From the NCBI RefSeq assembly GCF_048820915.1, contig NZ_JBMERR010000003.1, forward strand, positions 62,001 to 126,000: 64,000 bases of DNA, written 5' to 3'. A program made the translations under genes and the position numbers. Shown piece by piece: positions 1-8,921 of the stretch. Below the pieces are notes generated by a model. That model was not told where the DNA came from and searched no databases. It saw nothing but the letters and a program-made list of their open reading frames with translations. Position 1 is the stretch's first letter, and the number at the start of each line of letters is the position of its first letter. Source of the DNA: Cribrihabitans_A pelagius (GTDB lineage Bacteria > Pseudomonadota > Alphaproteobacteria > Rhodobacterales > Rhodobacteraceae).

Positions 1-1941
1 ATAGACGGTGTCGAAGGGGATCTGGTCCACGACGGCGAGCTGCATCATCATCATCCGCGCCACCCAGAAGAACAGGATGTCCTGCCCGGTTACCAGGGTG
101 GAGGTCGGGAAGTACTTCTGCATCTCCGGGGTGTCCTCGGGCCAGCCCAGCGTGCCGATCGGCCACAGGCCCGAGGAGAACCAGGTGTCCAGCACGTCCG
201 GCTCGCGGAACATCGGCACCTGCATCGGGCCTGCAAAGCTCTGGATCGTGCCCTCGTCGCGGGTGTCCATCAGCTTCACCTGCTCGGCCAGGATCGCCGC
301 GGCTTCCTGCTGGTCGGCCACGATGCGGAACTCGGTGCCTTCGGGTGCGCCAAGGCGGGCTTTCTCCAGCGCCTCTTCCTCGGTGGCGGCGCAGACCGGA
401 TACCAGTCCTCCTCACCGGGGATGTACCAGACCGGGATCTGATGCCCCCACCACAGCTGACGCGAGATGCACCAGGGCTCGATGTTCTCAAGCCAGTGGT
501 AATAGGTCTTCTCACCCGATTCCGGGATGATCTTCACATCGGCATTGCGCACCGCGTCCAGTGCGGGGCCGACAACCTTTTCGGCATCGACGAACCACTG
601 GTCGGTCAGCATCGGCTCGATCACCACCTTGGAACGGTCTCCGAAGGGCTGCATGATCGGCTTGTTCTCGACATAAGGCACCAGGGCCTCGGCCTCGTTG
701 CCGTCTTCATCCGCGCGGGTCTCGGTGACCATGACGGCAAGCCCCTCGCCGGTGATCTGCTCGACCACCGCCTTGCGCGCCTCGAAGCGGTCCAGTCCGC
801 GCAGCTCGTCCGGCACAAGGTTAACCGCATCCGCCTCAGCCTCGGTCAGGGTCTGGTCCCCCTTGGCCACCGCCATCGCCAGTTCCGCGGCCTCGGCATA
901 AGGCGCGCCATCGGCCCGCATCCGGCCGCGGGTGTCCATCAGCCGGTACATCGGGATGCCGCCGCGCTTGGCGACCTGGTAGTCGTTGAAATCATGCGCG
1001 CCGGTGATCTTCACCGCGCCCGAGCCGAAGTCCTTGTCCGGGTATTCATCGGTGATGATCGGGATCAAGCGGCGGTGGTCCTTGGGGCCAACCGGGATCT
1101 CGCAGAGCTTGCCGACGATCGGGGCATAGCGCTCGTCCGAGGGATGCACGGCCACCGCGCCGTCGCCCAGCATGGTCTCGGGCCGGGTGGTGGCGATGGA
1201 GATATAGTCGCGCTCCTCTTCGAGGATCACGTTGCCATCGGCGTCTTTCTCCACATAGGTGTAGGTGGCGCCATTCGCGAGCGGGTACTTGAAGTGCCAC
1301 ATGTGGCCCGCAACCTCGATGTTCTCGACCTCAAGGTCGGAGATTGCGGTCTCGAAATGCGGATCCCAGTTCACCAGCCGCTTGCCGCGGTAGATCAGCC
1401 CCTTGTTGTACATCTCCACGAAAACCTTGATCACCGCATCGTGGAAATCAGGGGAGTTCTCGTGGCCGGTGCGGGTGTCACCGCCAGCACCCGCCATGGT
1501 GAAGGCGGTGCGGGAGAAGTCACAGGAGGCACCGAGGCGCTTCAGCTGCTCGACGATGGTGCCGCCGGATTTCTCTTTCCATTCCCAGACTTTCTCCAGG
1601 AATTTCTCGCGCCCGAGTTCGCCCCTCGAGGGTTGCTGGGTTTCCGCCAGCATGCGTTCGACCACCATCTGGGTGGCAATACCAGCATGGTCGGTGCCCG
1701 GCTGCCAAAGCGTGTCATAGCCCTGCATCCGCTTCCAGCGGATCAGGATGTCCTGCAGCGTGTTGTTAAAGGCATGGCCCATGTGCAGCACACCGGTGAC
1801 ATTCGGCGGCGGGATCATGATGCAATAGGCGGAGGCCTCGGGCTTGGCATGTGCGCCTGCCTTGAAACAGCCGGCCTCTTCCCAGGCCTTGTAGAGGCGG
1901 CTTTCGGCGTCCGCCGCGTTGAACGTCTTTTCCATCGCCAT
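1..1941 (-). CDS. valS: Valine--tRNA ligase (3' end beyond window edge)
   Basis: Class I aminoacyl-tRNA synthetase that charges tRNA-Val and edits misactivated threonine. 647 codons are visible, reading from 1941 to the window edge. The HIGH-type signature HMGH is at residues 53-56, after PPPNVTG, and the last visible part holds FFWVARM. The KMSKS loop normally follows shortly after this point and must lie outside the window. The CP1 editing domain is included. The start at 1941 (MAMEKTF) is preferred because GGAGGG lies about nine bases upstream; the second ATG at 1935 is the alternative. The gene is transcribed alone and its 5' side faces a gene-poor gap holding an inverted-repeat element. 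Identity is very secure. Confidence 0.97.
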   Translation of the reverse strand, partial: MAMEKTFNAADAESRLYKAWEEAGCFKAGAHAKPEASAYCIMIPPPNVTGVLHMGHAFNNTLQDILIRWKRMQGYDTLWQPGTDHAGIATQMVVERMLAETQQPSRGELGREKFLEKVWEWKEKSGGTIVEQLKRLGASCDFSRTAFTMAGAGGDTRTGHENSPDFHDAVIKVFVEMYNKGLIYRGKRLVNWDPHFETAISDLEVENIEVAGHMWHFKYPLANGATYTYVEKDADGNVILEEERDYISIATTRPETMLGDGAVAVHPSDERYAPIVGKLCEIPVGPKDHRRLIPIITDEYPDKDFGSGAVKITGAHDFNDYQVAKRGGIPMYRLMDTRGRMRADGAPYAEAAELAMAVAKGDQTLTEAEADAVNLVPDELRGLDRFEARKAVVEQITGEGLAVMVTETRADEDGNEAEALVPYVENKPIMQPFGDRSKVVIEPMLTDQWFVDAEKVVGPALDAVRNADVKIIPESGEKTYYHWLENIEPWCISRQLWWGHQIPVWYIPGEEDWYPVCAATEEEALEKARLGAPEGTEFRIVADQQEAAAILAEQVKLMDTRDEGTIQSFAGPMQVPMFREPDVLDTWFSSGLWPIGTLGWPEDTPEMQKYFPTSTLVTGQDILFFWVARMMMMQLAVVDQIPFDTVY

Positions 1942-2059
1942 CGTCGGGATCCCTCCTGCAATTGGCCGTTCCCTTACCGAATGGCGGCGCGAAGGGGAAG
2001 GCGGATGTGGGATTTCTTCTCCCGCGGGCGGCGCCGCGCGGGGCTTGCCGGCGGATTTC

Positions 2060-2259
2060 GGGTATTTGAAGGTCAGAAAGGGGCGGTAAGGGTTTCTTAA
2101 CCTGACTCGTGTCACTCTACCTATGCGGTACAGGCTGGGGAGCCGATGACCGCGTCAGGAAGTGGCTGCCTTTGCCGGCCGGCAGGAGTGTCCCGTCGAG
2201 GATGGACGGCCCGCCGGCAAAGGCACGCTTGGGTATTCACTTTCTGACTGGAAGTACCC
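2060..2259. repeat. 200-bp inverted-repeat-bounded element with two internal hairpins (element 1)
   Basis: The left arm at 2060-2080 begins GGGTATTTG and ends CAGAAAG. The right arm at 2240-2259 is its imperfect inverse. Inside are TTAA at 2097, hairpin 1 (GCGGT 2125-2129 with ACCGC 2149-2153, inner GGCT/AGCC), and hairpin 2 with a perfect 13-bp stem (2167-2179 with 2213-2225). Element 2 at 52185-52371 has the same plan and spacing. The element lies in the 1942-2522 gap between valS and an Lrp-type gene; the rest of the gap (2260-2522) shows no gene. A 34-codon frame starting at 2146 shares only MTA with the counterpart in element 2, so it is probably not coding. Confidence 0.7.
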
Positions 2260-2522
2260 AAACGCGCCGCAGGCGCGCCCCGCCGGGCACCGCAGCCGCG
2301 GGGGCGGCGTCTCTTGCGCGGGGGGCAGGCCGTGCCGTTGACCCAGGTTTGGCTTCAATGCCCTTGACTTTGCAATGGCTTCCGGGTTCGCGCCTCCTGC
2401 GGGCGTCGCTGCGCCTCCGGGCGGCCGTCCTGAACCGCGTTCGGCCCGCCGCGTCTGCTGTGCGGCGGCGCGGCACTCTCACTGCCCGGCCATTGTCCGG
2501 TTGCTGCCCCGTTACTGCCCCG

Positions 2523-2960
2523 CTACTGGCCTGTGCGGTCCAGTTTGGTGGCGAGGTGGATCAGGCTTTCGGAGGAGCGCACGCCACGCGCCTCGGCGAT
2601 GCGGTCGATGGTGTCGTCCAGCTCCGCTGTGCTCTGCGCCACGACCTGGGCGAGCAGATCGAAACGCCCGGAGGTCGTGTGCACCACCTCGACCCCGCTC
2701 AGCCCCTTAAGCCGCGCCAGCACCGCCGGGCCGGAGCGCGGCTCGATCGACATCAGCACCGTGGCCTCCAGGGGCGGCCGCGCCGCGGCGGAGGTTTTCA
2801 GTGTGTAGCCGGAGATCCTCCCGGTCGCCTCCAGCCGTTCGATCCGGGCCTGCACCGTTGTGCGTGCCAGCCCCAGGCGCCGGGCAAGCTCGGCCACCGG
2901 GCGGCGGGCGTTCTCGCGCAAAAGCGCCACAAGGCGCTGGTCTATGTCGTCACTTTGCAT
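2523..2960 (-). CDS. Lrp/AsnC family transcriptional regulator
   Basis: 145-residue Lrp/AsnC-type regulator. An N-terminal winged helix-turn-helix covers about residues 3-60 (DIDQRLVALL, then GLARTTVQARIERLE) and a C-terminal RAM ligand-binding domain follows (TTSGRFDLLAQVVA). It is divergent from the ornithine/lysine decarboxylase gene at 3067, so control of that gene by an amino-acid effector is the likely role; this is inference from context. The ATG at 2960 is chosen. A TTG at 2984 would add eight residues that are not typical of the family. The start overlaps one of three copies of a TCGTCACT-type motif, consistent with autoregulation. Confidence 0.88.
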   Translation of the reverse strand: MQSDDIDQRLVALLRENARRPVAELARRLGLARTTVQARIERLEATGRISGYTLKTSAAARPPLEATVLMSIEPRSGPAVLARLKGLSGVEVVHTTSGRFDLLAQVVAQSTAELDDTIDRIAEARGVRSSESLIHLATKLDRTGQ

Positions 2961-3011
2961 GGAGTGCCTGCGATCTGCCGTCAATTGTCGTCACTATAGG
3001 CAAAGTGACGA
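2947..3011. promoter_or_regulatory. Putative Lrp-type operator between divergent regulator and decarboxylase
   Basis: TCGTCACT at 2988-2995 and its exact inverse AGTGACGA at 3004-3011 form a 24-bp inverted repeat with an 8-bp centre. A further TCGTCACTTTGC at 2947-2958 runs into the regulator's start codon and is the inverse of GCAAAGTGACGA at 3000-3011. Three motif copies in a 100-bp divergent intergenic region fit cooperative binding by Lrp-family octamers. Function is inferred, not shown. Confidence 0.55.
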
Positions 3012-3066
3012 GCATAATCGACGCCTCCGCGGCGGAAAATAGGGAAAACGAACGAGGTTCCTCCCC

Positions 3067-4218
3067 ATGCAGCAGATTCCGCCGCTCTGGCTTTCCCCTG
3101 AAACCCACCTGGCCCGCAGCACGCCGGATCATCCGATCCTCTATTTTGCGCCGCGGGTGCTGCATGAGGTGGCAGCGCGGTTCCAGGCCGGCTTTCCGGG
3201 GCTGGTAACCTATGCGGTGAAGGCGAACCCGCATCCGGCGGTGCTGTCCAATCTGGTGGCGGCGGGGATCACTGCCTTCGATGTCGCCTCGCCGGCCGAG
3301 ATGGCAGCGGTGCGCGCGGCCAGTCCCGATGCGGTGATGCACTACAATAACCCGATGCGCTCGGGCGCGGAAATCGCGGCGGGCATAGACCACGGCGCCG
3401 CCAGCTGGTCGGTGGATGAGGCGGGCGAGCTGGAGAAGCTGTCTGCCGTGCCGCGCAGCTGCGAGATCGCTGTGCGCTTTGCGCTGCCGGTCAAAGGCGC
3501 GGCCTATGATTTCGGCAGCAAGTTCGGCGCCGCGCCGGAGGAGGCGGTGGCGCTCCTGAAGCAGGTGGCCGCAGGCGGCTGGACGCCCGCGCTCTGTTTC
3601 CACCCCGGCACCCAATGCGAGGATGAGGCCGCCTGGGTTGAGTATATCCACGCCGCCCGCCGCATCGTGGACGCCGCGGGAGTGCGTATCGCGCGGCTCA
3701 ATGTGGGCGGCGGATTTGCCGCCAACCGCGATGGCGAGGCGCCGGATCTGGAGCGCGTCTTTGCCGCCATCGTCCGGGCCGCGGAGCAGGCGTTTGGCCC
3801 TGAAGGCCCGCAGCTGATCTGCGAGCCGGGCCGGGCGATGGTGTCGGAGAGCTTCACCCTGGCCGCCCGCATCAAGGGCATGCGCCAGGGCGGCGGCGTG
3901 GTGTTCCTGAATGACGGCATCTATGGCGGCCTGGTCGACATCCGCGACATGGGCCTGCCCGGCCGGGTCGAGGTGGTGGGCGCCTGCGGCCGCCGCCGCA
4001 CCGGCGCGCGCAAGCCGCGGGTGGTGTTCGGGCCAACTTGCGACAGCCTCGACCGGCTGCCCGACGGGCTGCCGCTGCCCGAAGACACGGCGGCGGGTGA
4101 TTATGTGCTGTTTCCCGGCCTTGGGGCCTATTCCTCGGCCATGAGCACTCAATTCAACGGCTATGGCCTCAGCGACGTGGCGACGGTGATCGAGCTCACT
4201 GGACAATCCCGGATCTGA
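3067..4218 (+). CDS. Type III PLP-dependent decarboxylase (ornithine/lysine decarboxylase family)
   Basis: 383-residue fold-type III PLP enzyme of the eukaryotic-type ornithine decarboxylase group, which makes putrescine (or cadaverine) from ornithine (or lysine). YAVKANPHP carries the PLP lysine at K52. CEPGRAMV is the phosphate-binding glycine region. FGPTCDS supplies the catalytic Cys325-Asp326 pair typical of ODC rather than diaminopimelate decarboxylase. The C-terminal LGAYSSAMSTQFNGYG is the usual substrate-site motif. It is divergent from an Lrp-type regulator. The substrate preference between ornithine and lysine cannot be read from sequence. Start ATG 3067 follows a purine-rich stretch. 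Confidence 0.9.
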   Translation: MQQIPPLWLSPETHLARSTPDHPILYFAPRVLHEVAARFQAGFPGLVTYAVKANPHPAVLSNLVAAGITAFDVASPAEMAAVRAASPDAVMHYNNPMRSGAEIAAGIDHGAASWSVDEAGELEKLSAVPRSCEIAVRFALPVKGAAYDFGSKFGAAPEEAVALLKQVAAGGWTPALCFHPGTQCEDEAAWVEYIHAARRIVDAAGVRIARLNVGGGFAANRDGEAPDLERVFAAIVRAAEQAFGPEGPQLICEPGRAMVSESFTLAARIKGMRQGGGVVFLNDGIYGGLVDIRDMGLPGRVEVVGACGRRRTGARKPRVVFGPTCDSLDRLPDGLPLPEDTAAGDYVLFPGLGAYSSAMSTQFNGYGLSDVATVIELTGQSRI

Positions 4219-4266
4219 GCCTAGTCTCGCCCCCGGGCATCGGGCCCGCAGAGGAAAGGGGCACGC

Positions 4267-6564
4267 ATGGAAAAATTCGGCAAGAGCCAGCCCGCAAAAC
4301 GGGTCGAGGACGTCCGTTTCCTGACCGGGCAGGGGCGTTACATCGAGGATGCGGCCCCGGCGGGCGCGCTGCGCGCATACGTGCTGCGCAGCCCGGTGGC
4401 ACATGGCGAGATCACGGCGCTGCACGTTGAAGAGGCCCGCGCGGCAGAAGGCGTGCGGGCGGTGATCACTCTGGCAGATCTGGAAGAGGCCGGGGTTGGC
4501 GTCTCGATGGATGCCACCACGGTCAGGAACCGCGACGGCAGCGGGGGCGCAGCCCCCGAACGCCCGGTGCTGGCGCGCGGCCGGGTCCGCTATGTCGGGG
4601 AGCCGGTGGCGGTGGTGATCGCCGATACGCTGGATCAGGCCCGTGACGCGGGTGAGCTGATTGAACTGGAGATCGAGGATCTGCCGGTGAAGCTGGACCT
4701 CGCGCCCGGCGGTTCGCCCCTGCACGAGGCCGCGCCCGACAACCGCGCCTTTGACTGGGGCATGGGAGACGAGGCCGCGACTGAGGCCGCCTTTGCCGAT
4801 GCGGCCCATACCGTGTCGCTGGATGTGGAAGACAACCGCATCATCGTGAGCGCGATGGAGCCGCGCGGCTGTTTTGCCGAATGGCAGAACGGGCGGCTGC
4901 ATTTTGCCTTCGGCGGCCAAGGCGTCTGGGGGATGAAGTCGCAACTGGCTGAGCGGCTGGGCCTTGCGGAGGACGCGGTGCGCGTCACCACCCCGGATGT
5001 CGGAGGCGGGTTTGGCATGAAGGCCTCGCCCTATCCGGAGTATTTCGTGGTCGCCCACGCTGCGCGCACGCTGAACCGCCCGGTGTTCTGGGTCGCCGAT
5101 CGCAGCGAGTCGATGCTGAGCGACAACGGCGGCCGTGACCTCGCCTCGCTGGCGGAGCTGGCCTTTGACGCCGACCTGAAAATCACCGCCTACCGGGTGC
5201 GCACCCGCTGCAACCTCGGCGCGTATAACGCCCCCTTCGGCCAGCCGATCCAGACCCAGCTGTTCAGCCGGGTGCTGGCGGGCGCCTACGACATCCAGAC
5301 CGCCTGGCTGCAGGTCGAGGGCTACTACACCAACACCGTGCAGGTGGACGCCTACCGCGGTGCTGGCCGGCCCGAGGCAATTTACGTGCTGGAGCGGGTG
5401 ATGGACCGCGCCGCGCGTGAACTGGGCGTGGACCCTTGGGATCTGAGGCGGCGCAACTTTATCGCGCCCCGGGCGTTTCCCTATCAGACAGTCACCGGAG
5501 AGACATACGACGTGGGCGACTTCAGCCGCATATTGTCCCGGGCCGCCCAAAAGGCGGATCTTGCAGGCTTTGCCGCCCGCCGGGCGGCGGATGGTAAAGA
5601 CGGCAAGCTGCGGGGGATCGGCCTCTGTTACTATATCGAAAGCATTTTGGGCGATCCTTCGGAAGCTGCGGAAGTCGAGTTTCTGGAGGACGGCCGTGTG
5701 AACATCTATGTCGGAACGCAAAGCAACGGGCAGGGGCATGAAACCGTCTATGCCAGCTTCCTTGCCGATCAGTCCGGCATCCCGGCGGAGAACATCCAGG
5801 TCGTGCAGGGCGACAGTGACCGCATCGCCCAGGGCGGCGGCACCGGCGGGTCGCGCTCAGTCACTACGCAGGCCAACGCCACGCTCGCCGCAGTGGAGAC
5901 GATGATAACCGCCTTCACCCCTTTTCTGGCGGAACAGATGGGCGTGGACGAAGCCGATGTCCGCTTTGACGGCGAAACCTTCCGGGCGCCGGGCTCCAAT
6001 CTCACGCCGTCGCTGCTGGAGGCGGCGGAGATGGCCCGCGCGCAAGGCCGCACCGATCTGCAGCGTCACGCGGCGCGGGCCCGGCTGCCGGGGCGCTCGT
6101 TTCCGAACGGCGCCCATGTCGCCGAGGTTTCGATCGATCCGCAAACTGGGCAATCGGCCGTGGAGCGCTATACTGTAGTGGATGATTTTGGTAATCTGAT
6201 CAACCCGATGCTGGCCGAAGGCCAGGTGCACGGGGGGGTGGCGCAGGGGCTGGGACAGGCCATGCTGGAGCGGGTTGTCTACGACGGGGACGGGCAGCTG
6301 CTCACGGCATCGTTCATGGACTATGCCTTGCCGCGGGCAAGCGGTGTGCCGATGATCGGATTCACCTCCGAGCCGGTGCCCTCGACCCAGAATCCGATGG
6401 GTATGAAGGGCTGCGGCGAGGCGGGCACCGTTGGCGCGCTTGCGGCGCTGGCGAATGCGGTGCAGGACGCGGTCTGGGACCGCGGGGTGCGGCAGGTGGA
6501 CATGCCGTTCACACCGCACAGAATGTGGGAAGTGTTGAGGGATGTTTCTAACGCAGCTGAGTAA
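4267..6564 (+). CDS. Molybdenum hydroxylase large subunit, form II CoxL-like (xanthine dehydrogenase family)
   Basis: 765-residue molybdopterin-binding subunit of the xanthine oxidase/CO dehydrogenase family. The active-site loop AYRGAGR is at residues 362-368, the form II signature; true form I CO dehydrogenases have AYRCSFR. The catalytic glutamate lies in GMKGCGEAGTVGA near residue 718. GGQGVWGMK and DVGGGFGMK are further MoCo contacts. The family normally works with a 2Fe-2S small subunit and an FAD medium subunit, but neither is adjacent: upstream is the decarboxylase, downstream a DUF2235 gene that overlaps by 23 bp. The substrate is unknown; an aldehyde or N-heterocycle is more likely than CO. 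AGGAAAGG precedes ATG 4267. Confidence 0.88.
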   Translation: MEKFGKSQPAKRVEDVRFLTGQGRYIEDAAPAGALRAYVLRSPVAHGEITALHVEEARAAEGVRAVITLADLEEAGVGVSMDATTVRNRDGSGGAAPERPVLARGRVRYVGEPVAVVIADTLDQARDAGELIELEIEDLPVKLDLAPGGSPLHEAAPDNRAFDWGMGDEAATEAAFADAAHTVSLDVEDNRIIVSAMEPRGCFAEWQNGRLHFAFGGQGVWGMKSQLAERLGLAEDAVRVTTPDVGGGFGMKASPYPEYFVVAHAARTLNRPVFWVADRSESMLSDNGGRDLASLAELAFDADLKITAYRVRTRCNLGAYNAPFGQPIQTQLFSRVLAGAYDIQTAWLQVEGYYTNTVQVDAYRGAGRPEAIYVLERVMDRAARELGVDPWDLRRRNFIAPRAFPYQTVTGETYDVGDFSRILSRAAQKADLAGFAARRAADGKDGKLRGIGLCYYIESILGDPSEAAEVEFLEDGRVNIYVGTQSNGQGHETVYASFLADQSGIPAENIQVVQGDSDRIAQGGGTGGSRSVTTQANATLAAVETMITAFTPFLAEQMGVDEADVRFDGETFRAPGSNLTPSLLEAAEMARAQGRTDLQRHAARARLPGRSFPNGAHVAEVSIDPQTGQSAVERYTVVDDFGNLINPMLAEGQVHGGVAQGLGQAMLERVVYDGDGQLLTASFMDYALPRASGVPMIGFTSEPVPSTQNPMGMKGCGEAGTVGALAALANAVQDAVWDRGVRQVDMPFTPHRMWEVLRDVSNAAE

Positions 6565-7630
6565 ACGGGTACTGGGGTGGCTCGGCCGGCCCCTGCGCTC
6601 GGAGCATTCCGGCGAAACCAAGCTGCGCGGGCCGCAGGCCCATGTCATCATCCTCGACGGCACCATGTCGACGCTGGAAAACGGCCGCGAGACCAACGCG
6701 GGCCAGACTTACCACCTGTGCCGCGAGATGAGCGGACAGGTCTCGGTCTTTTACGAGTCCGGGGTGCAGTGGAAGGGCTGGGGCAGCGCGCCCGATGTAA
6801 TGATGGGCCGCGGCATCAACCGGCAGATCCGCCGCGCTTATGGCTACCTCGCCTCCCGCTATCGTCCCGGCGACCGGATCTACCTCTTCGGCTACTCCCG
6901 CGGCGCTTATGCGGTGCGCTCGCTGGCCGGGGTGATCGACCGTATCGGCCTGCTCAAACCTGAACACGCCACCGTGCGCAACATCCGCACCGCCTACCGG
7001 CATTACCGGCTGAACGGGCGCTCCAAGACCGGCGCGGCGTTTTCACGGGCCTATTGCCACGAGGCGGTGGAGATCGAGATGCTGGGCGTCTGGGATACCG
7101 TGAAGGCGCTCGGCCTGCGGCTGCCGCTGTTGTGGCGATGGGCGGAAAACCGGCACAACTTTCACAACCACCAGTTGGGCCCGCACATTCGCAGCGGCTA
7201 CCACGCGCTGGCGCTGGAGGAGACGCGGGAGGTTTTCAAACCGGTGCTTTGGGACAGCCCCGAGGGCTGGGGCGGCCATATCGAGCAGGTCTGGTTCCGC
7301 GGCGCCCATGGCGATGTCGGCGGCCAGCTCGGCGGGTTTGAAGCCGCCCGGCCGCTGGCCAACATCCCGCTTGTCTGGATGCTGGAGCGGGCCGAGGACC
7401 GCGGCCTGCCGCTGCCCAGGGACTGGCGGATGCGTTTCTCCGTTGACCCGAATGCTCCTTCGGTCGGCACCTGGCGCGGCTGGGGCAAGATCTTCCTTTT
7501 GCGCAGCCGCCGCCGGGTCGGGCTGGATGCCAGCGAGCGGCTGCACAGCAGCGTCGACGCCGGCAAGAAGGCCGAAACCGCAGCTGGCACCAGCGGCGGC
7601 GGCTGGCTGGCGATGTTTTCCAAGACCTGA
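6542..7630 (+). CDS. DUF2235 domain-containing alpha/beta hydrolase
   Basis: 362-residue protein with the DUF2235 fold (T6SS phospholipase effector Tle1-like catalytic domain). IILDGTMST near the start is the oxyanion-type D-G-T motif. YLFGYSRGAYAVR holds the nucleophile S119 in a G-x-S-R-G context. VWFRGAHGDVGG supplies the usual His/Asp region. There is no signal peptide and no T6SS gene nearby, so a cytoplasmic lipid or ester hydrolase is as likely as an effector. The start ATG lies 23 bp inside the end of the CoxL-like gene, implying translational coupling. The stop codon sits within an 8-bp triple tandem repeat. Confidence 0.83.
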   Translation: MFLTQLSKRVLGWLGRPLRSEHSGETKLRGPQAHVIILDGTMSTLENGRETNAGQTYHLCREMSGQVSVFYESGVQWKGWGSAPDVMMGRGINRQIRRAYGYLASRYRPGDRIYLFGYSRGAYAVRSLAGVIDRIGLLKPEHATVRNIRTAYRHYRLNGRSKTGAAFSRAYCHEAVEIEMLGVWDTVKALGLRLPLLWRWAENRHNFHNHQLGPHIRSGYHALALEETREVFKPVLWDSPEGWGGHIEQVWFRGAHGDVGGQLGGFEAARPLANIPLVWMLERAEDRGLPLPRDWRMRFSVDPNAPSVGTWRGWGKIFLLRSRRRVGLDASERLHSSVDAGKKAETAAGTSGGGWLAMFSKT

Positions 7631-7645
7631 AGACCTGAAGACCTG
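7622..7645 (+). repeat. 8-bp tandem repeat, three units
   Basis: AAGACCTG occurs three times back to back, beginning in the last codons of the DUF2235 gene. It is slippage-prone, but the stop lies in the first unit boundary, so copy changes would not alter the protein. Confidence 0.7.
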
Positions 7646-7765
7646 ATTGGCTGGGAAAGCTGCGACTGATGAGCCGCAGTCCGATACCGGGCCGGCGGTC
7701 CATTTCCAGGCCGCCGGACGGGGCAGGACCGGGACAGCGTCAGGAGCGGCCCGCCGGGGGCTGGA

Positions 7766-8281
7766 TCAGCCAAGGCCGCGGTGCCGCTCCAGTGCCTGCC
7801 GCAGCCGTTTCAGCGTCAGGGCCACGATCAGCTTGTGAGCAGGACGTACCGGTATCATGTAGGCCCGGCCGAACAGGTTGTGTGTCTTGACGGAAGAGGT
7901 GACGGACAGGACGCCGCTGCTGCAGGTGATACAGGTCATCACGTCCAAATGCTTGTCCCGCACGGTGAGGGTCAGAACTTCCGGCGAAATAGCCTCCACC
8001 AGGAAAAAATCCAGCTTGTCGCCGGGATGAACATTTGCATGCGCTTTATTGCTAATGCCGCCAATGCGTCTGGCACCAAAGCAGGCGGACACTGCATCGC
8101 GCAGCCGAAACGCCAGTTTCATGCCGGGCAGCGGCCGCGCGTGCATCAGGTTCCAGGCCTCCAGCGGGGTGAGCGGGACCGGCAGCACAATGGATTGGGT
8201 ATCCAGGAAATCCAGGTCTGCAGCGGGGGCCAGGACTTGAATGCGGGCAGTGGCGGCCCTCGCGAGGGAGCTTGGTGGCAT
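7766..8281 (-). CDS. DUF2867 domain-containing protein
   Basis: 171-residue protein of unknown biochemical function. The DUF2867 pattern is visible: GMKLAFRLRDAV, then a HPGDKLDFFLVEA beta-strand region, RDKHLDVMTCI, and VKTHNLFGRAYMIPVRPAHKLIV near the end. The domain occurs alone or fused to NAD(P)-binding epimerases such as YbjT-type proteins and has a START/SRPBCC-like character. ATG 8281 is chosen; a GTG at 8302 is an alternative and neither has a strong ribosome binding site. It is a single gene followed by the minus-strand thioesterase, 94 bp apart on its upstream side, so the two may be co-transcribed. Confidence 0.8.
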   Translation of the reverse strand: MPPSSLARAATARIQVLAPAADLDFLDTQSIVLPVPLTPLEAWNLMHARPLPGMKLAFRLRDAVSACFGARRIGGISNKAHANVHPGDKLDFFLVEAISPEVLTLTVRDKHLDVMTCITCSSGVLSVTSSVKTHNLFGRAYMIPVRPAHKLIVALTLKRLRQALERHRGLG

Positions 8282-8375
8282 GACCGGCCTTTTTTGCAGC
8301 ACGTCGGGTTACTGGCAGGAAGATAATCGGATTCGCCAGGCCGGCAAGCCCGCGTGCCATCGCCCTGCGCCGGGC

Positions 8376-8855
8376 TTAGGCAGTTTTCATCACGATACAG
8401 GTGGTCGAGCCGGTGGCGTAGAGCCTGCCATCCTCCACCCCGCGGACCTCGCCATGCGCCACCCCGGTGGAGCGGCCCACGTGATCGGTGAGGCCGGTGC
8501 AATCCACCGTCACTCCCAGCGGGATCGGCCGCAGGATGTTGATTTTGTATTCCAGCGTCGTATAGGCCGAGCCCCTGGGCACCCGGGTCATGACCGCGCA
8601 GGCCATGGCGCTGTCCAGAAGCGTGCCGTACCAGCCGCCGTGCACCGTGCCCATCGGGTTGGTGACGGCAAACTCCGGCGTGCCGCGGAACACCACGCGG
8701 CCCTCTTCGACCTCGGCCAAGCGATAGCCCAGCGTCTCGGCAATCGGCGGGCCGGGCAGGCCGCCCTCCAGGATGCCTTGCATGAACTCGAGTCCCGAAA
8801 GCCCGGTGATCTGCTGCATCGTCAGGAGGTCGGAGGGCTGTTGGGCATAAAACAT
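8376..8855 (-). CDS. PaaI family (hotdog) thioesterase
   Basis: 159-residue hotdog-fold acyl-CoA thioesterase. The conserved NPMGTVHGGWYGTLLDSAM segment carries the HGG motif and the helix-borne acidic residue. YKINILRPIP and RSTGVAHGEV are the following beta strands. It probably hydrolyses short acyl- or aryl-CoA esters in the cytoplasm; substrate unknown. The start at ATG 8855 (MFYAQQP) has GGAAAG about eight bases upstream. It lies 66 bp downstream of metF on the same strand and could be in its operon. Confidence 0.87.
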   Translation of the reverse strand: MFYAQQPSDLLTMQQITGLSGLEFMQGILEGGLPGPPIAETLGYRLAEVEEGRVVFRGTPEFAVTNPMGTVHGGWYGTLLDSAMACAVMTRVPRGSAYTTLEYKINILRPIPLGVTVDCTGLTDHVGRSTGVAHGEVRGVEDGRLYATGSTTCIVMKTA

Positions 8856-8921
8856 GGTGCGCGTCTTTCCAGGCGGGGAGCTTTGCCCCACTTAGAAAGC
8901 GCGCAGCCAGGCCTGCAAGCT

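Noticed and set aside
4267..6564. True aerobic CO dehydrogenase
   Set aside because: Active loop reads AYRGAGR (form II) and not AYRCSFR, and coxS/coxM are missing.
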